A stretch of 64,000 nucleotides of DNA from Aliiroseovarius sediminis. GTDB taxonomy: Bacteria; Pseudomonadota; Alphaproteobacteria; Rhodobacterales; Rhodobacteraceae. The notes under the pieces were generated by a model. The model did not search any database. It saw only the letters and a list, made by a program, of their open reading frames with translations, and was not told the origin of the DNA. The stretch covers positions 124,001 through 188,000 of the forward strand of contig NZ_JALBYP010000038.1 of assembly GCF_022678485.1 (NCBI RefSeq), written 5' to 3'. Shown here in pieces: positions 43,228 through 52,309 of this stretch; position 1 is the stretch's first letter; every line of letters starts with the position of its first letter. Position numbers and translations under genes: made by a program.

Positions 43228-44397
43228 ATGTCGCGGATCGATCCTGAGAATTTCTCCCCGAGCTCATTTGGTGACGCCACCGTTTGCGAAGAGTGTTTTG
43301 GTGACGAGGACCTCACTGAACGTATCCAGGCATATGAAACCTCGGGTGAGTGTAGCTATTGCGAAGAAGAGCGCGAGCATGTGGCTCCGTTCCATGATAA
43401 TGCCGAGTTTATTGGCGAACGCATGGGAGAATTCTACGGTCGTGCCGCAGACCAACTTCCTTACGACACCCGCGAAGGAGGGTATCAAGGGCGGCATGAA
43501 GACACCTATGATTGTCTGTTGGAATCCATCGGCCTTGCCATTAACTCGGAGCAGTCAGAGTTATTAGCAGATGATCTGGTTTCTGAAATTGGCGATGACA
43601 CCTGGTGCGATTACGATTGGCTGTCACTCGAAATGGACGAAAGCCTCCAATCTAGTTGGGATCAGTTCTGTGGCGCAACCAAAGGCCAGAGGCGGTTTTT
43701 CTTTCATCACATCGGCGAACCTGAGACCAACCACCCAGATGAGCGTTCAATTTTTGGGTTTCTCAATGAACTCGCAACGCTGATTGAAGCGCGCGGGTTG
43801 GTACGAACGCTCCCAGAAGGGACATCTTTTTACAGAGCGCGCGCCAACGAAGATGGTGGCGGATGGTCAACGGCACTGGAACTTGGACCACCTCCCGCAG
43901 AGGTTTCTTTGCAATCAAACAGAATGAATCCGCCTGGCATTCCGATGTTTTATGGAGCGGGCACCCCCGAGCTCGCTGTCGCCGAAACCAGACAAGTCGA
44001 CGTGACAATTGGTAAATTCGAAACGAATAGGCCAATCCGCGTTGTTGATCTGGCCAATCTACCTCCCGTTCCAGGATTCTTCTCTGAAGCTACGCGAGAG
44101 CAATTGCAGACGCTGGCATTCTTGCACAGACTTTCAGAAATCATGGCGCAGCCCGTCGCACAGAATAACAGAGTTAATGTCGACTACATTCCCACACAGA
44201 TTGTGACCGAGTATCTCAGAGATCACGAGTTTGCCGAGGGCCGGATCGATGGAATCAGCTACGTAACCGCAGTAGGGTCGCATTCCTTCAATACGGTGTT
44301 GTTCGCGACGCGCGAAAACGTGATTGATAACTTCGGCCTCGCAGTTGGTGAGTCGCGCTGGCTGGTCTTGACCGATACGGAGGTGTGCTCGGGTTGA
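43228..44397 (+). CDS. RES-domain protein with HEPN/RES N-terminal domain
   Basis: This is a 389-residue protein. The N-terminus has a possible zinc ribbon (CEECFGD near 20 and CSYCEEE near 42), followed by a helical domain of the kind found ahead of RES domains (about 60-180). The RES part runs from about 190: FYRARANEDGG with the Arg/Tyr pair, then RMNPPGIPMFYGAGTPELAV with the Glu, both typical of NAD-degrading RES toxins. RES proteins break down NAD+; here no Xre-type antitoxin is adjacent, so it may be a defence effector and not a classical toxin-antitoxin toxin. It is divergent from the ietAS pair. The start at 43228 has AGGA upstream. Confidence 0.8.
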   Translation: MSRIDPENFSPSSFGDATVCEECFGDEDLTERIQAYETSGECSYCEEEREHVAPFHDNAEFIGERMGEFYGRAADQLPYDTREGGYQGRHEDTYDCLLESIGLAINSEQSELLADDLVSEIGDDTWCDYDWLSLEMDESLQSSWDQFCGATKGQRRFFFHHIGEPETNHPDERSIFGFLNELATLIEARGLVRTLPEGTSFYRARANEDGGGWSTALELGPPPAEVSLQSNRMNPPGIPMFYGAGTPELAVAETRQVDVTIGKFETNRPIRVVDLANLPPVPGFFSEATREQLQTLAFLHRLSEIMAQPVAQNNRVNVDYIPTQIVTEYLRDHEFAEGRIDGISYVTAVGSHSFNTVLFATRENVIDNFGLAVGESRWLVLTDTEVCSG

Positions 44398-44840
44398 ACG
44401 TCAGCTTTTGACAAGTGGGCTCCACGAATCCGCTTCCGCAGCGAAAGTCCGCTCTCCGCCCCGATAAGCTAAGCGAAGAGTGAAACATTCTTCAGATTGG
44501 CCAATGGGAATTGGACAAGCCAAACGCCATTAGACTTTAGGGGGAAGACGCTGCCTTCCCCCTCGGGCAACCCGATTAGACAAAACCGTGTCCTCGCTAC
44601 TCTGCGGGCCGCACCACTTTTGTCGAATAGCATTGCCTCGCCCCCATCCGCGTTCGCCACGTGGCAGATCAGCAGGAACAGGCGGCTTCGCCGTCTGACC
44701 TGCAAATCAGCACTGATTTTCCGAAAGGGAAGTCAGAAAAATCGAAACCAAAGGTGGTGCGATGTGGCGTTCAGGGACACAAAAAAGGAAAGGTTCTGTC
44801 GCAAATGGAAGAACTATGTGTCGTCTGACAAAGGATGGAG
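44398..44840. other. 440-bp region between the RES gene and tRNA-Arg
   Basis: No gene is supported; a minus-strand frame at 44469-44705 (78 codons) lacks a ribosome binding site and a recognised motif. A perfect hairpin is present: GGGGGAAG (44540-44547) / CTTCCCCC (44555-44562) with a 7-base loop, directly followed by CGGG-caa-CCCG (44564-44574). There is no T-run, so it is not an ordinary terminator. Confidence 0.4.
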
Positions 44841-44917
44841 TGGCGCTCTGGGGAGGATTCGAACCCCCGACCCCCTGATTCGTAGTCAGGTACTCTATCC
44901 AGCTGAGCTACCAGAGC
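44841..44917 (-). tRNA. tRNA-Arg (ACG)
   Basis: A full cloverleaf of 77 bases is on the minus strand. The acceptor GCTCTGG (from 44917) pairs with CCAGAGC, followed by discriminator G and an encoded CCA (44843-44841). The anticodon stem CCTGA/TCAGG encloses the loop CTACGAA, giving anticodon ACG (44883-44881), and the T-loop reads GGTTCGAATCC. Its 3' end faces the accessory island, the usual position for integrated elements, but no second copy of the 3' end was found in the window. Confidence 0.95.
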
Positions 44918-45039
44918 GCGATAGGGCGGGATTTAGCGGTCTCGCCTGGCGTTTGCAAGGGGTAAATCGGGATTTCGCGAAGTCTTTTGGAGTGGATCTG
45001 AGCAGTGCGGATACCATGGGGCTTGGGGGTTGGCTGTAC

Positions 45040-46137
45040 TTAGGACCAGCGAGCCAGGACGTGCGCGACCGGTACGGGTTTCGTGTCATTTCCTGCAACC
45101 AGAGTGCCCTTGGACGTGGACAGCTTCGGTGCAGGTGCGGGCTGGATCACGTTGCGAAGCGTGCTGAAGCTGGCGCGGGCTTTGTTGTGGGGATGGGCGG
45201 GGGCCTCGGCCAGTGACAGCACGGGCGCGCAGCAGGCGTCGGTGCCTTCAAGCAGCGCCGCCCATTCATCGCGGGTTTTCTGCTTGAAGCGGGCGGCGAT
45301 GGTTTTGCGCAAGGTCGGCCAGCTTTCGATGTCCGTCTGTCTGGGCAGGTCCGCGTCTTCAAGGCCCAACCGCGACAGAAGCTCGGCATAGAATTTCGGC
45401 TCGATCGCGCCGACGGACATATGCCCGCCGCAGGCGCATTCATAGACGCGGTAGAAAGGCGCGCCGCCGTCCAGCAGGTTCGCTTCCCGACGGTCGGCCC
45501 AGATTTCGGCACCATACATGGAGTAGATCATCGCCATCAGATGGGCGGTGCCATCGGTGATGGCGGCATCCACCACCGCGCCTCGGCCGGTTTCGCGCGC
45601 GGCGTGAAGGGCGGCCAGCATCCCCGCGACTAGGTACATGCCACCACCGCCGAAATCGCCCAGAAGGTTCAGGGGCAGCACCGGTGCGTCACCGCCGATC
45701 GCGTGCAGCGCCCCGGTGATCGCGATATAGTTGATGTCATGGCCCGCCGCCTGTGCCAGCGGGCCGGACTGACCCCAGCCGGTCATCCGTCCATAGATCA
45801 GGCGCGGGTTGGTTGCGGTGAAGGCGTCAGGGCCAAGGCCAAGGCGCTCCATCACGCCCGGGCGCATCCCTTCGATCAACATGTCGGCACGGTTGATCAG
45901 ATCGCGGGCGGTTTTGCGGTCGGTTTCGTCTTTAAGGTCCAACTCGACAAAACCGCGCCCCCGGTTCAGCACGTCCACCTTCTGCGGGATAAGCGGTTTG
46001 AGGTTCGGGCGCTGAATGCGCACCACGTCCGCCCCCATATCCGCCAGCCACATTGCGGCAAAGGGTGTGGGGCCAAGGCCCTGAATCTCGACCACTTTCA
46101 GGCCATGCAGCGGTCCGTGTCCACGCTTTTCAGACAT
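45040..46137 (-). CDS. CaiB/BaiF CoA-transferase family, alpha-methylacyl-CoA racemase-like
   Basis: This is a 365-residue enzyme of the type III CoA-transferase family. MWLADMGADVVRIQRP and the catalytic region around GHDINYIAITGALHAIG (the His and Asp of racemases) point to alpha-methylacyl-CoA racemase, which interconverts the (R) and (S) forms of 2-methylacyl-CoA. The end VGAIEPKFYAELLSRLGL is a family mark. The ATG at 46137 lies inside the acyl-CoA dehydrogenase gene (8-bp overlap), so the two are co-transcribed and probably serve branched-chain acyl-CoA breakdown. Confidence 0.88.
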   Translation of the reverse strand: MSEKRGHGPLHGLKVVEIQGLGPTPFAAMWLADMGADVVRIQRPNLKPLIPQKVDVLNRGRGFVELDLKDETDRKTARDLINRADMLIEGMRPGVMERLGLGPDAFTATNPRLIYGRMTGWGQSGPLAQAAGHDINYIAITGALHAIGGDAPVLPLNLLGDFGGGGMYLVAGMLAALHAARETGRGAVVDAAITDGTAHLMAMIYSMYGAEIWADRREANLLDGGAPFYRVYECACGGHMSVGAIEPKFYAELLSRLGLEDADLPRQTDIESWPTLRKTIAARFKQKTRDEWAALLEGTDACCAPVLSLAEAPAHPHNKARASFSTLRNVIQPAPAPKLSTSKGTLVAGNDTKPVPVAHVLARWS

Positions 46138-47287
46138 CAATCGACCGTGCGATCAGTTCCTTCATGATCTCGTTCGTTCCGCCATAGATCATCTGCACGC
46201 GGGCGTCGGCATAGAGCCGCGCGATAGGGTACTCCATCATGTAGCCATAACCACCGAACAGTTGCAGGCATTCGTGCATGACCTCGTTCTGCACTTCGCT
46301 GCCCCAGTATTTCGCCATCGAAGCTGTGGGCGCATCGAGAGTGCCGTCAATCAGCCGGGCGATCCCGTCATTGACGAAACTGCGCAGCACCTCTGCCTTG
46401 GTTTTGCATTCGGCCAGCTTGAACCGCGTGTTCTGGAAATCCATCACCCGTTGCCCGAAGGCCGTGCGCTCCTGCGTATAGGCTATGGTTTGTTCCAGCG
46501 CGAAATCAATGGCTCCAAGGGCCTGGATCGCGATCAAGAGCCGCTCCCACGGCAGTTGCTTCATCAGTTGATAGAACCCTTGTCCCTCTTCCGTGCCCAA
46601 CAGGTTGGTCTGGGGGACTTTCACATCCTCATAGAACAGCTCGGACGTATCATTGGCCTTCATGCCCAGCTTTTTCAGGTTCTGGCCGCGCTTGAAGCCT
46701 TCGCATTGGCCCGGTTCGACCACGATCAAGGACACGCCTTTCGAGCCTGCCTCCGGGTCAGTTTTGCAAACGGTGATGATCAGGTCGGCCGCCTGTCCGT
46801 TGGTGATGAAGATTTTTGAGCCGTTGATCTTGTATTGGTTGCCGTCCTTCTCGGCACGGGTGCGCACGGCCTGAAGATCGGATCCGGTGCCCGGCTCGGT
46901 CATGGCAATGGCGCCGACAATCTCGCCCGATGCCAGTCCGGGCAGCCAGCGGGCCTTCTGTTCTTCCGTGCCATAGGCGGTGATGTAGTGCACCACGATG
47001 GACTGGATGCCATACCCCCAGCCGCAATCGCCCGTGCGGGTCTGTTCATAGATCACGACGCTTTCAAACCCCATGTCGCCCCCGGCACCGCCGAAGTCTT
47101 CGGGAATGGCGCCGCCCATGATCCCGGCTTGCCCTGCGGTGCGCCAAAAGTCGCGGTCAACGATGCCCTGATTGACCCAGCGTTCGATGTTGGGGGTCAG
47201 TTCGTCGGCAAAGAAGCGGTTGGTCATGTCTGCGAACATACGGTGTTCGTCGCTGACCCATGCGGCAGAGGGGGTGAAAAGGCTCAT
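46130..47287 (-). CDS. acyl-CoA dehydrogenase
   Basis: This is a 385-residue FAD enzyme that makes the trans-2-enoyl-CoA. The motif AIAMTEPGTGSDLQ and the FAD-binding KINGSKIFITNG are present. The base region is near QLPWERLLIA (a Glu in the loop typical of the long/branched-chain group), and the C-terminus is QLFGGYGYMMEYPIARLYAD then YGGTNEIMKE. The length is normal. It is first in a two-gene unit with the racemase-like gene. The exact acyl chain cannot be told. Confidence 0.93.
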   Translation of the reverse strand: MSLFTPSAAWVSDEHRMFADMTNRFFADELTPNIERWVNQGIVDRDFWRTAGQAGIMGGAIPEDFGGAGGDMGFESVVIYEQTRTGDCGWGYGIQSIVVHYITAYGTEEQKARWLPGLASGEIVGAIAMTEPGTGSDLQAVRTRAEKDGNQYKINGSKIFITNGQAADLIITVCKTDPEAGSKGVSLIVVEPGQCEGFKRGQNLKKLGMKANDTSELFYEDVKVPQTNLLGTEEGQGFYQLMKQLPWERLLIAIQALGAIDFALEQTIAYTQERTAFGQRVMDFQNTRFKLAECKTKAEVLRSFVNDGIARLIDGTLDAPTASMAKYWGSEVQNEVMHECLQLFGGYGYMMEYPIARLYADARVQMIYGGTNEIMKELIARSIDV

Positions 47288-47502
47288 GCTCGACTCCGAG
47301 TTGGAAATGGTCTGGCCGGATTATAGCAATCCGTATCCGGTTCGGGGTGGTAACGTGACGTTACACCCGCTAGACGGGCGACCAAGTCATTCGTGCATTT
47401 GCGCGACAATCCACTGTAAATAACGCCGCATTTGCGGTTTTGCGTGATTTGTCCGTAAGGATCGCGTATCTGAACAAAAAAAGATGTTGAACGGAGATGG
47501 CG

Positions 47503-49605
47503 GTGAACATTTCTCGGGTAGTTTTTCCTAAGTTGGCGGCCTTGGGTCTTGCGGCAACCCCTGCGGTTGCCGATGTCGGCACCCAAACGACAAGCTATAC
47601 GATCTATGGCACGCCCGGCCTGATCGCTATGCCAACAGCCGAGGTCGCAACAGACAGCGAGCTTGCGTTTACCTATTCGCAGTTTGGGCCAAACGCGAGC
47701 GGCACCTTGACCTTTCAGATCACTCCGCGCCTGTCGGGCAGCTTTCGCTATGCCAAAATTGCTGACTTCCACCCGGTCGTGGGCGACTATTTCGACCGCA
47801 GTTTCGATGTCCGGTACCGCGTTTTGAATGAAAGCAAGTACTTCCCAGCAATGTCCGTCGGCGTGCGCGATTTCATTGGCACCGGTATTTATTCCAGCGA
47901 ATATATCGTCGCCACCAAAACAATCGGTGATCGCTTGCGTCTGACCGGTGGTCTTGGCTGGGGCCGCTTGGGCAGTTACGAACCGATTGGCGCCATTGGC
48001 GGCGCGCGCCCGGATTGGGACTTCGGCAAGGGCGGCACCCTGAACCTGAGTCAGTGGTTCAAAGGCGATTTTGCCCCGTTTGCCGGTGTGTCCTATCAGG
48101 TCAGCGACAAGCTGACCGTGAAGGCGGAATACAGTTCCGATGCGTACGAACAGGAAGTTGCCGCAGGCGTGATGGAGCATAAGACGCCCTTCAACTTCGC
48201 GGTGGATTACCGGGTTTCACCCAGCATTCATGTCAACGCCTTTTATCTGGCTGGCGATACAATTGGTGCCAATCTGGTCATCCGTCTGAACCCGCGTGAC
48301 CCCGTGGCGCGCTCGGGGACGGAAGGTGCACCATTGCCGGTCAAACCGCGTCCGCCACGTTCGAACGCGCAGGCTTGGGGGACCGAATGGATTGCCGACC
48401 CCACCAACGAAACCGGTATCCGCAAAGCGGTCGCCGATGCGCTGGGCAAAGAAGGCATCAAGCTGCAAAGCCTTGCCTTGGGCACCACGCGGGCCGAACT
48501 GAAGGTGGACAACCGCAAATTCCATTCGCAGGCGCAGGCCATCGGGCGAACGGCGCGGGTCTTGACCCATGCTATGCCACCGTCGGTCGAGATATTCGCG
48601 ATTACGCTGGTCGACAACGGTATTCCCTTGTCGAAAGTTACGATGCGGCGCAGCGATATCGAGCGGTTGGAGCACGCCCCCGCAAGCGATATTCTGAACC
48701 GTGTGGCCATCGACGAAGCGAAGCCGCGCGCTGTGCGCAGGTCGGAAGTGGTTGCGGTCGAAGAACCATTCCGCTGGTCGCTCGCCCCCTATCTGTCGCT
48801 TGGTTATTTCGATCCCGACAGCCCCGTTCGCGGTGATCTTGGGGTCAAGCTCAGCGCTTCGTATCATGTGGCGCCGAACTTCGTTATTTCGGGCGCGCTG
48901 TCGAAAAGCCTTCTGGGTCGTGCGGATGCGGACGACTATACGCCGTCATCGAACCTGCCGCCCGTTCGGACTCAGGCGGCGCTTTATTCTGCCGAGGCAA
49001 ATCCAGGCATCTCGAACCTGACGGCATCCTGGTATGGTCGTCCTGGCAAAAACCTTTATAGCCGCGTGACGTTGGGATACATGGAAAGCATGTTTGGCGG
49101 TGCGGCTGCTGAAGTGCTGTGGAAGCCCGTTGACAGCAATCTCGCAGTGGGGGCGGAACTCGCTTGGGTCAAGCAACGCGATTTCGATCAGCTGTTTGGC
49201 TTTCAGGATTATGATGTCGTGACCGGGCACGTGTCGGCCTATTACGATTTCAACAACGGCTTCTCGGCACAGGTTGATGCGGGCCGTTATCTGGCAGGCG
49301 ACTATGGTGCATCACTGTCGGTCGACCGGACTTTTGCCAACGGTTGGAAGGTTGGTGCTTATGTCACCAAGACGAACGTTTCAGCCGAAGATTTCGGCGA
49401 AGGGTCGTTTGACAAGGGCATCAAGATTTCGTTGCCGTTGGAATGGGCGCTGGGCACGCCAACCCGCAACGCATCCAGTGCGGTTGTGCGATCGCTTGAA
49501 CGTGACGGCGGCGCCCGCTTGCGTACCGAAGGCCGCCTTTTTGACTGGGTCGACAGCGGTCACGGCGATGCGTTGACCGACCGTTGGGGTAAATTCTGGA
49601 GGTAA
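47503..49605 (+). CDS. yjbH: YjbH-type outer-membrane exopolysaccharide protein
   Basis: This is a protein of about 700 residues with a signal peptide (VVFPKLAALGLAATPAVADV) and repeated beta-strand patterns of an outer-membrane barrel. The opening YTIYGTPGLIAMPTAE is the conserved start of YjbH (DUF940). The GTG at 47503 is preferred over the ATG at 47497: the site GGAG lies directly against that ATG but 6 bases from the GTG. The gene is followed 4 bp later by the YjbF-like lipoprotein, as in yjbEFGH/gfc clusters where these proteins help secrete exopolysaccharide. Confidence 0.9.
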   Translation: MNISRVVFPKLAALGLAATPAVADVGTQTTSYTIYGTPGLIAMPTAEVATDSELAFTYSQFGPNASGTLTFQITPRLSGSFRYAKIADFHPVVGDYFDRSFDVRYRVLNESKYFPAMSVGVRDFIGTGIYSSEYIVATKTIGDRLRLTGGLGWGRLGSYEPIGAIGGARPDWDFGKGGTLNLSQWFKGDFAPFAGVSYQVSDKLTVKAEYSSDAYEQEVAAGVMEHKTPFNFAVDYRVSPSIHVNAFYLAGDTIGANLVIRLNPRDPVARSGTEGAPLPVKPRPPRSNAQAWGTEWIADPTNETGIRKAVADALGKEGIKLQSLALGTTRAELKVDNRKFHSQAQAIGRTARVLTHAMPPSVEIFAITLVDNGIPLSKVTMRRSDIERLEHAPASDILNRVAIDEAKPRAVRRSEVVAVEEPFRWSLAPYLSLGYFDPDSPVRGDLGVKLSASYHVAPNFVISGALSKSLLGRADADDYTPSSNLPPVRTQAALYSAEANPGISNLTASWYGRPGKNLYSRVTLGYMESMFGGAAAEVLWKPVDSNLAVGAELAWVKQRDFDQLFGFQDYDVVTGHVSAYYDFNNGFSAQVDAGRYLAGDYGASLSVDRTFANGWKVGAYVTKTNVSAEDFGEGSFDKGIKISLPLEWALGTPTRNASSAVVRSLERDGGARLRTEGRLFDWVDSGHGDALTDRWGKFWR

Positions 49606-49609
49606 TCCA

Positions 49610-50341
49610 ATGACCGAACCGGCCAAGGCGTTCGTCTCTGTTGCCCGTACGACCCTGCTGGGAACTGCCACAGCGGCTTTTCTGGCTGCCTGCGGTGCTG
49701 ATACAAGCCAAGGCGAGCTTTCGATGAAAATCTTCGAGGTTGCAAAGGACGCCAGCAAGGATTTGAAGCCCAAGGGCGACGGCTCGCCTGACAAAAAAGG
49801 CGGGCAGGGGGCGGCCAACCCCAATGTCATCGTCGCTAAAGCTTTAAAGGCAACGCCCGGTCCGGTGGCGTTGGTTGTGCGCTTGGATACCAAGGCAGTG
49901 CTGGCGATGAACCCAGTGGGACGCAACGCGGGTTATGTCACGTGGGGCAGTGCGACGGGGCAGGGGCTGACGTTCAGGAACGGCGTTCTGGCCAATACGC
50001 GTGGCTTGGGCGAGGATCTGATGTCATCGCGCATTGACCGCGCGGTTTCCGCGATCACGTCGCGCGGGAACGCGAGCTATCGTCGTGAACATGTCTATCT
50101 TGACGGTGTTGGGGAAAGCCAAAGCCTGATCGTGAACTGCACCCTGCGTCGCACCAAGACCGAAAAGGTCGCCCTTGGTGCCATCAATGCGGATGCGGCG
50201 ATTATGAAAGAAAGCTGCCGTGGGGACGAAGTGGTTTTTGACAACCGTTATTGGGTGGATGGGCGCGGACGCATCTTGAAATCCAGCCAGTGGGTCAGCC
50301 AAGAGATTGGCAACCTCGCCATCCAGAACTTGCGTCTATAG
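49610..50341 (+). CDS. yjbF: YjbF/GfcB-type lipoprotein
   Basis: This is a 243-residue protein. The N-terminal signal ends in the lipobox-like LAAC (ATAAFLAACGADTS), followed by a Lys/Gly/Asp-rich linker. The globular part has the GfcB pattern (YVTWGSATGQGLTFRNGVL, then a segment GLGEDLMSSRID). TGGAGG precedes the ATG. It is in one operon with yjbH; homologues act with it in export of exopolysaccharide. The gene converges on manC with 17 bp between. Confidence 0.88.
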   Translation: MTEPAKAFVSVARTTLLGTATAAFLAACGADTSQGELSMKIFEVAKDASKDLKPKGDGSPDKKGGQGAANPNVIVAKALKATPGPVALVVRLDTKAVLAMNPVGRNAGYVTWGSATGQGLTFRNGVLANTRGLGEDLMSSRIDRAVSAITSRGNASYRREHVYLDGVGESQSLIVNCTLRRTKTEKVALGAINADAAIMKESCRGDEVVFDNRYWVDGRGRILKSSQWVSQEIGNLAIQNLRL

Positions 50342-50358
50342 CGTCTGTGGCTAGCTGA

Positions 50359-51792
50359 TCATCGACGGGCGTAGACGTCTTCAAGCCGCTGAATGTCATC
50401 TTCACCCAGATAGGGGCCGGTCTGCACTTCGATCAGAACTGCATCGCTGGGGCCGTTGTTTTCCAGGCGATGTACCTCGCCGGTGGGAACATAGGCCGAT
50501 TGGTTGGCAGACAGTTCGACCGTCTGATCCCCGATGGTCACATGCGCCGCACCGCTGACCACAACCCAGTGTTCGGCGCGGTGCGTATGGGATTGCAACG
50601 ACAAGACACCCCTTGGATGGACCGTGATCAATTTCACCTTGAAGCCCGGCCCGACAACCAGTTCTTCGAACCAACCCCAAGGTCGATAGTCGCGCGGCCG
50701 AATGGTCGCCTGCGGCGCATCCTTCGCTTTCAGGTGTTTGACCACGGCGCCGATGTCATTCGCCCTGCTGCGATCTGCAACCAGCACCGCGTCTTTCATC
50801 GCGACGGCAACAAGATCGCGCAAGCCAACGCCGACGATGGTTTGCTCGGGTCGTTCCGACATCAGCAAACTGCCTTCGCAATCGATGCTATGGGCATTGC
50901 CAAGGGTCACAACGCCGGTCTGGTTGGGGTCGGCGCGACATTCCTCGCGCCAGATGCCCTGCCAACTGCCCAGGTCCGACCAGTGACCGGCAAAGGGCAC
51001 CGCGCTCAGGTTATCGGCGCGCTCCATGATTGCGTAATCAAGCGAGGTATCTGGCACCGCCTGCCATGCCGCCTTGTCCAGCCGGGTGAATCCGAGGTCC
51101 ACATCGTTAGGTGCAAGCGCGGCGATGACGGGCGCGACCATCTCGGGTGCGTGTTTGGCGAAGGCGTCTTGCATGTCGCTGCTGTGAAACAAAAAGATGC
51201 CAGCGTTCCAAAGATGCCGCCCGCTGGCCATCATCGCAGCAGCGGTTTCCAGATTGGGCTTTTCGGTGAAGGATTGAACTGGAACTGGGTCGTTGTTTGG
51301 ACGGCGGTCGGCGGCGAGTTCAAGATAGCCATATCCCGTCTCGGGGCGATCCGGGGTGATACCGAACGTCACCAGATTGCCTGCATTGGCGGCGACGGCG
51401 CCTTTGTTAATTGCGTCGACAAACCCGTCTGTGTCGTCGATCAGGTGATCCGACGGGGCAACGATGCACAGAGCGTCCCCTGTGCGCTGGGCCTGTGCCA
51501 TGACCGCCGCCAGCACGGCCCCCGCGGTGTTACGCGAAAACGGTTCAAGCAAGATCAGCTCGGGCAGGGTGCCGATTTCGCCCATCTGTTCGACGATATG
51601 AAAGCGATAGCGTTCGTTGGTAACAATAATGGGGCGAGTGAAATTGCGTGATCGGAAACGTTGCACCGTTTGCTGGAACAAACTGGGCGCCTTGCCGATT
51701 TTCAGAAACTGCTTGGGATAGCTTTCGCGCGAAATTGGCCAAAGCCGCGTGCCAACGCCGCCTGCCAAAATGATCGGCGTGATCTTATGCAA
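50359..51792 (-). CDS. manC: mannose-1-phosphate guanylyltransferase / mannose-6-phosphate isomerase
   Basis: This is a 477-residue two-domain enzyme. The nucleotidyltransferase part starts with IILAGGVGTRLWPISRESYP and has the sugar-binding FTEKPN; the C-terminal cupin (about 350-470) has RPWGWFEELVVG and LSLQSHTHRAEHWVVVSG with the metal-binding His residues, as in type II phosphomannose isomerases. It makes GDP-mannose for polysaccharide. It stands alone on the minus strand. Confidence 0.95.
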   Translation of the reverse strand: MHKITPIILAGGVGTRLWPISRESYPKQFLKIGKAPSLFQQTVQRFRSRNFTRPIIVTNERYRFHIVEQMGEIGTLPELILLEPFSRNTAGAVLAAVMAQAQRTGDALCIVAPSDHLIDDTDGFVDAINKGAVAANAGNLVTFGITPDRPETGYGYLELAADRRPNNDPVPVQSFTEKPNLETAAAMMASGRHLWNAGIFLFHSSDMQDAFAKHAPEMVAPVIAALAPNDVDLGFTRLDKAAWQAVPDTSLDYAIMERADNLSAVPFAGHWSDLGSWQGIWREECRADPNQTGVVTLGNAHSIDCEGSLLMSERPEQTIVGVGLRDLVAVAMKDAVLVADRSRANDIGAVVKHLKAKDAPQATIRPRDYRPWGWFEELVVGPGFKVKLITVHPRGVLSLQSHTHRAEHWVVVSGAAHVTIGDQTVELSANQSAYVPTGEVHRLENNGPSDAVLIEVQTGPYLGEDDIQRLEDVYARR

Positions 51793-51854
51793 TTCAGAGC
51801 ATCCTTCGCACCGATGGCCGGGCGTTCATCCAATGGCGGGAACATGAAGCGCAG

Positions 51855-51888
51855 AACCAAAAACGGCAAGCCCCGAGGGCCTGCCGTT
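51855..51888 (-). terminator. rho-independent terminator of the small exported-protein gene
   Basis: On the minus strand AACGGCAGGCCC and GGGCTTGCCGTT pair with one mismatch over a 3-base loop (51862-51888) and are followed by TTTTTGG. It lies about 30 bp after the stop of the 76-residue gene. Confidence 0.8.
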
Positions 51889-51920
51889 CAAGATCGAACA
51901 CTTCTTACGAAGCAATCAAA

Positions 51921-52151
51921 TTAGTTGGCGGTCGCAGTCGCAGTCGCGTCTTCGTCGTCGTCCGAAGCGGCGATGATGCCAGCAACGACAGCCAGACCAA
52001 GCAGGGCCAGACCGGTGTTACCGATCGAGGTGCCGGCTTCTTCGACAACAACGATTTCTTCTTCAACAACTGCGTCGCCATATGCGCCAGCGAAAGCGGG
52101 TGCGGACAGAGCGATCATGCCAGCAGCGGCAAGGGTCATCACTTTTTTCAT
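51921..52151 (-). CDS. small exported protein with C-terminal hydrophobic segment
   Basis: This is a 76-residue protein with a signal peptide (MTLAAAGMIALSAPAFA), an acidic middle (VVEEEIVVVEEAG), a hydrophobic segment (TGLALLGLAVVAGIIA), and an acidic/Ala-Thr tail (DDDEDATATATAN). GGAG lies upstream of the ATG and a terminator follows. The Ala/Thr content and setting next to exopolysaccharide genes are reminiscent of YjbE-like small secreted proteins, but no sequence match was verified. Confidence 0.75.
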   Translation of the reverse strand: MKKVMTLAAAGMIALSAPAFAGAYGDAVVEEEIVVVEEAGTSIGNTGLALLGLAVVAGIIAASDDDEDATATATAN

Positions 52152-52309
52152 GTTTCATACTCCATAATTAATTAGCGGGCAGCGCCGATTTGACGCGCCG
52201 TCCATATTTGTTTTGCATACCACGGCGGCTATTGGAAGTCTGTTCTTGTATTCCACGCCCAAGGCGCGCAGAAGTTCGCCGCCCTGTGGCAGCGATGCAA
52301 TACTTGGCC

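Noticed and set aside
43148-43567. 139-codon plus-strand frame overlapping the RES gene start
   Set aside because: Only its first 30 codons lie outside the RES gene and it lacks a ribosome binding site; the RES frame has clear domain motifs.
44469-44705. 78-codon minus-strand frame next to tRNA-Arg
   Set aside because: Protein-like at first sight, but no ribosome binding site or known motif, and it contains the perfect hairpins; kept only as intergenic.
44841-44917. Possible attachment-site duplicate of the tRNA-Arg 3' end within the island
   Set aside because: Reading 28500-44800 by eye gave no second copy of the tRNA 3' sequence; a computed search could still find a short or diverged one.
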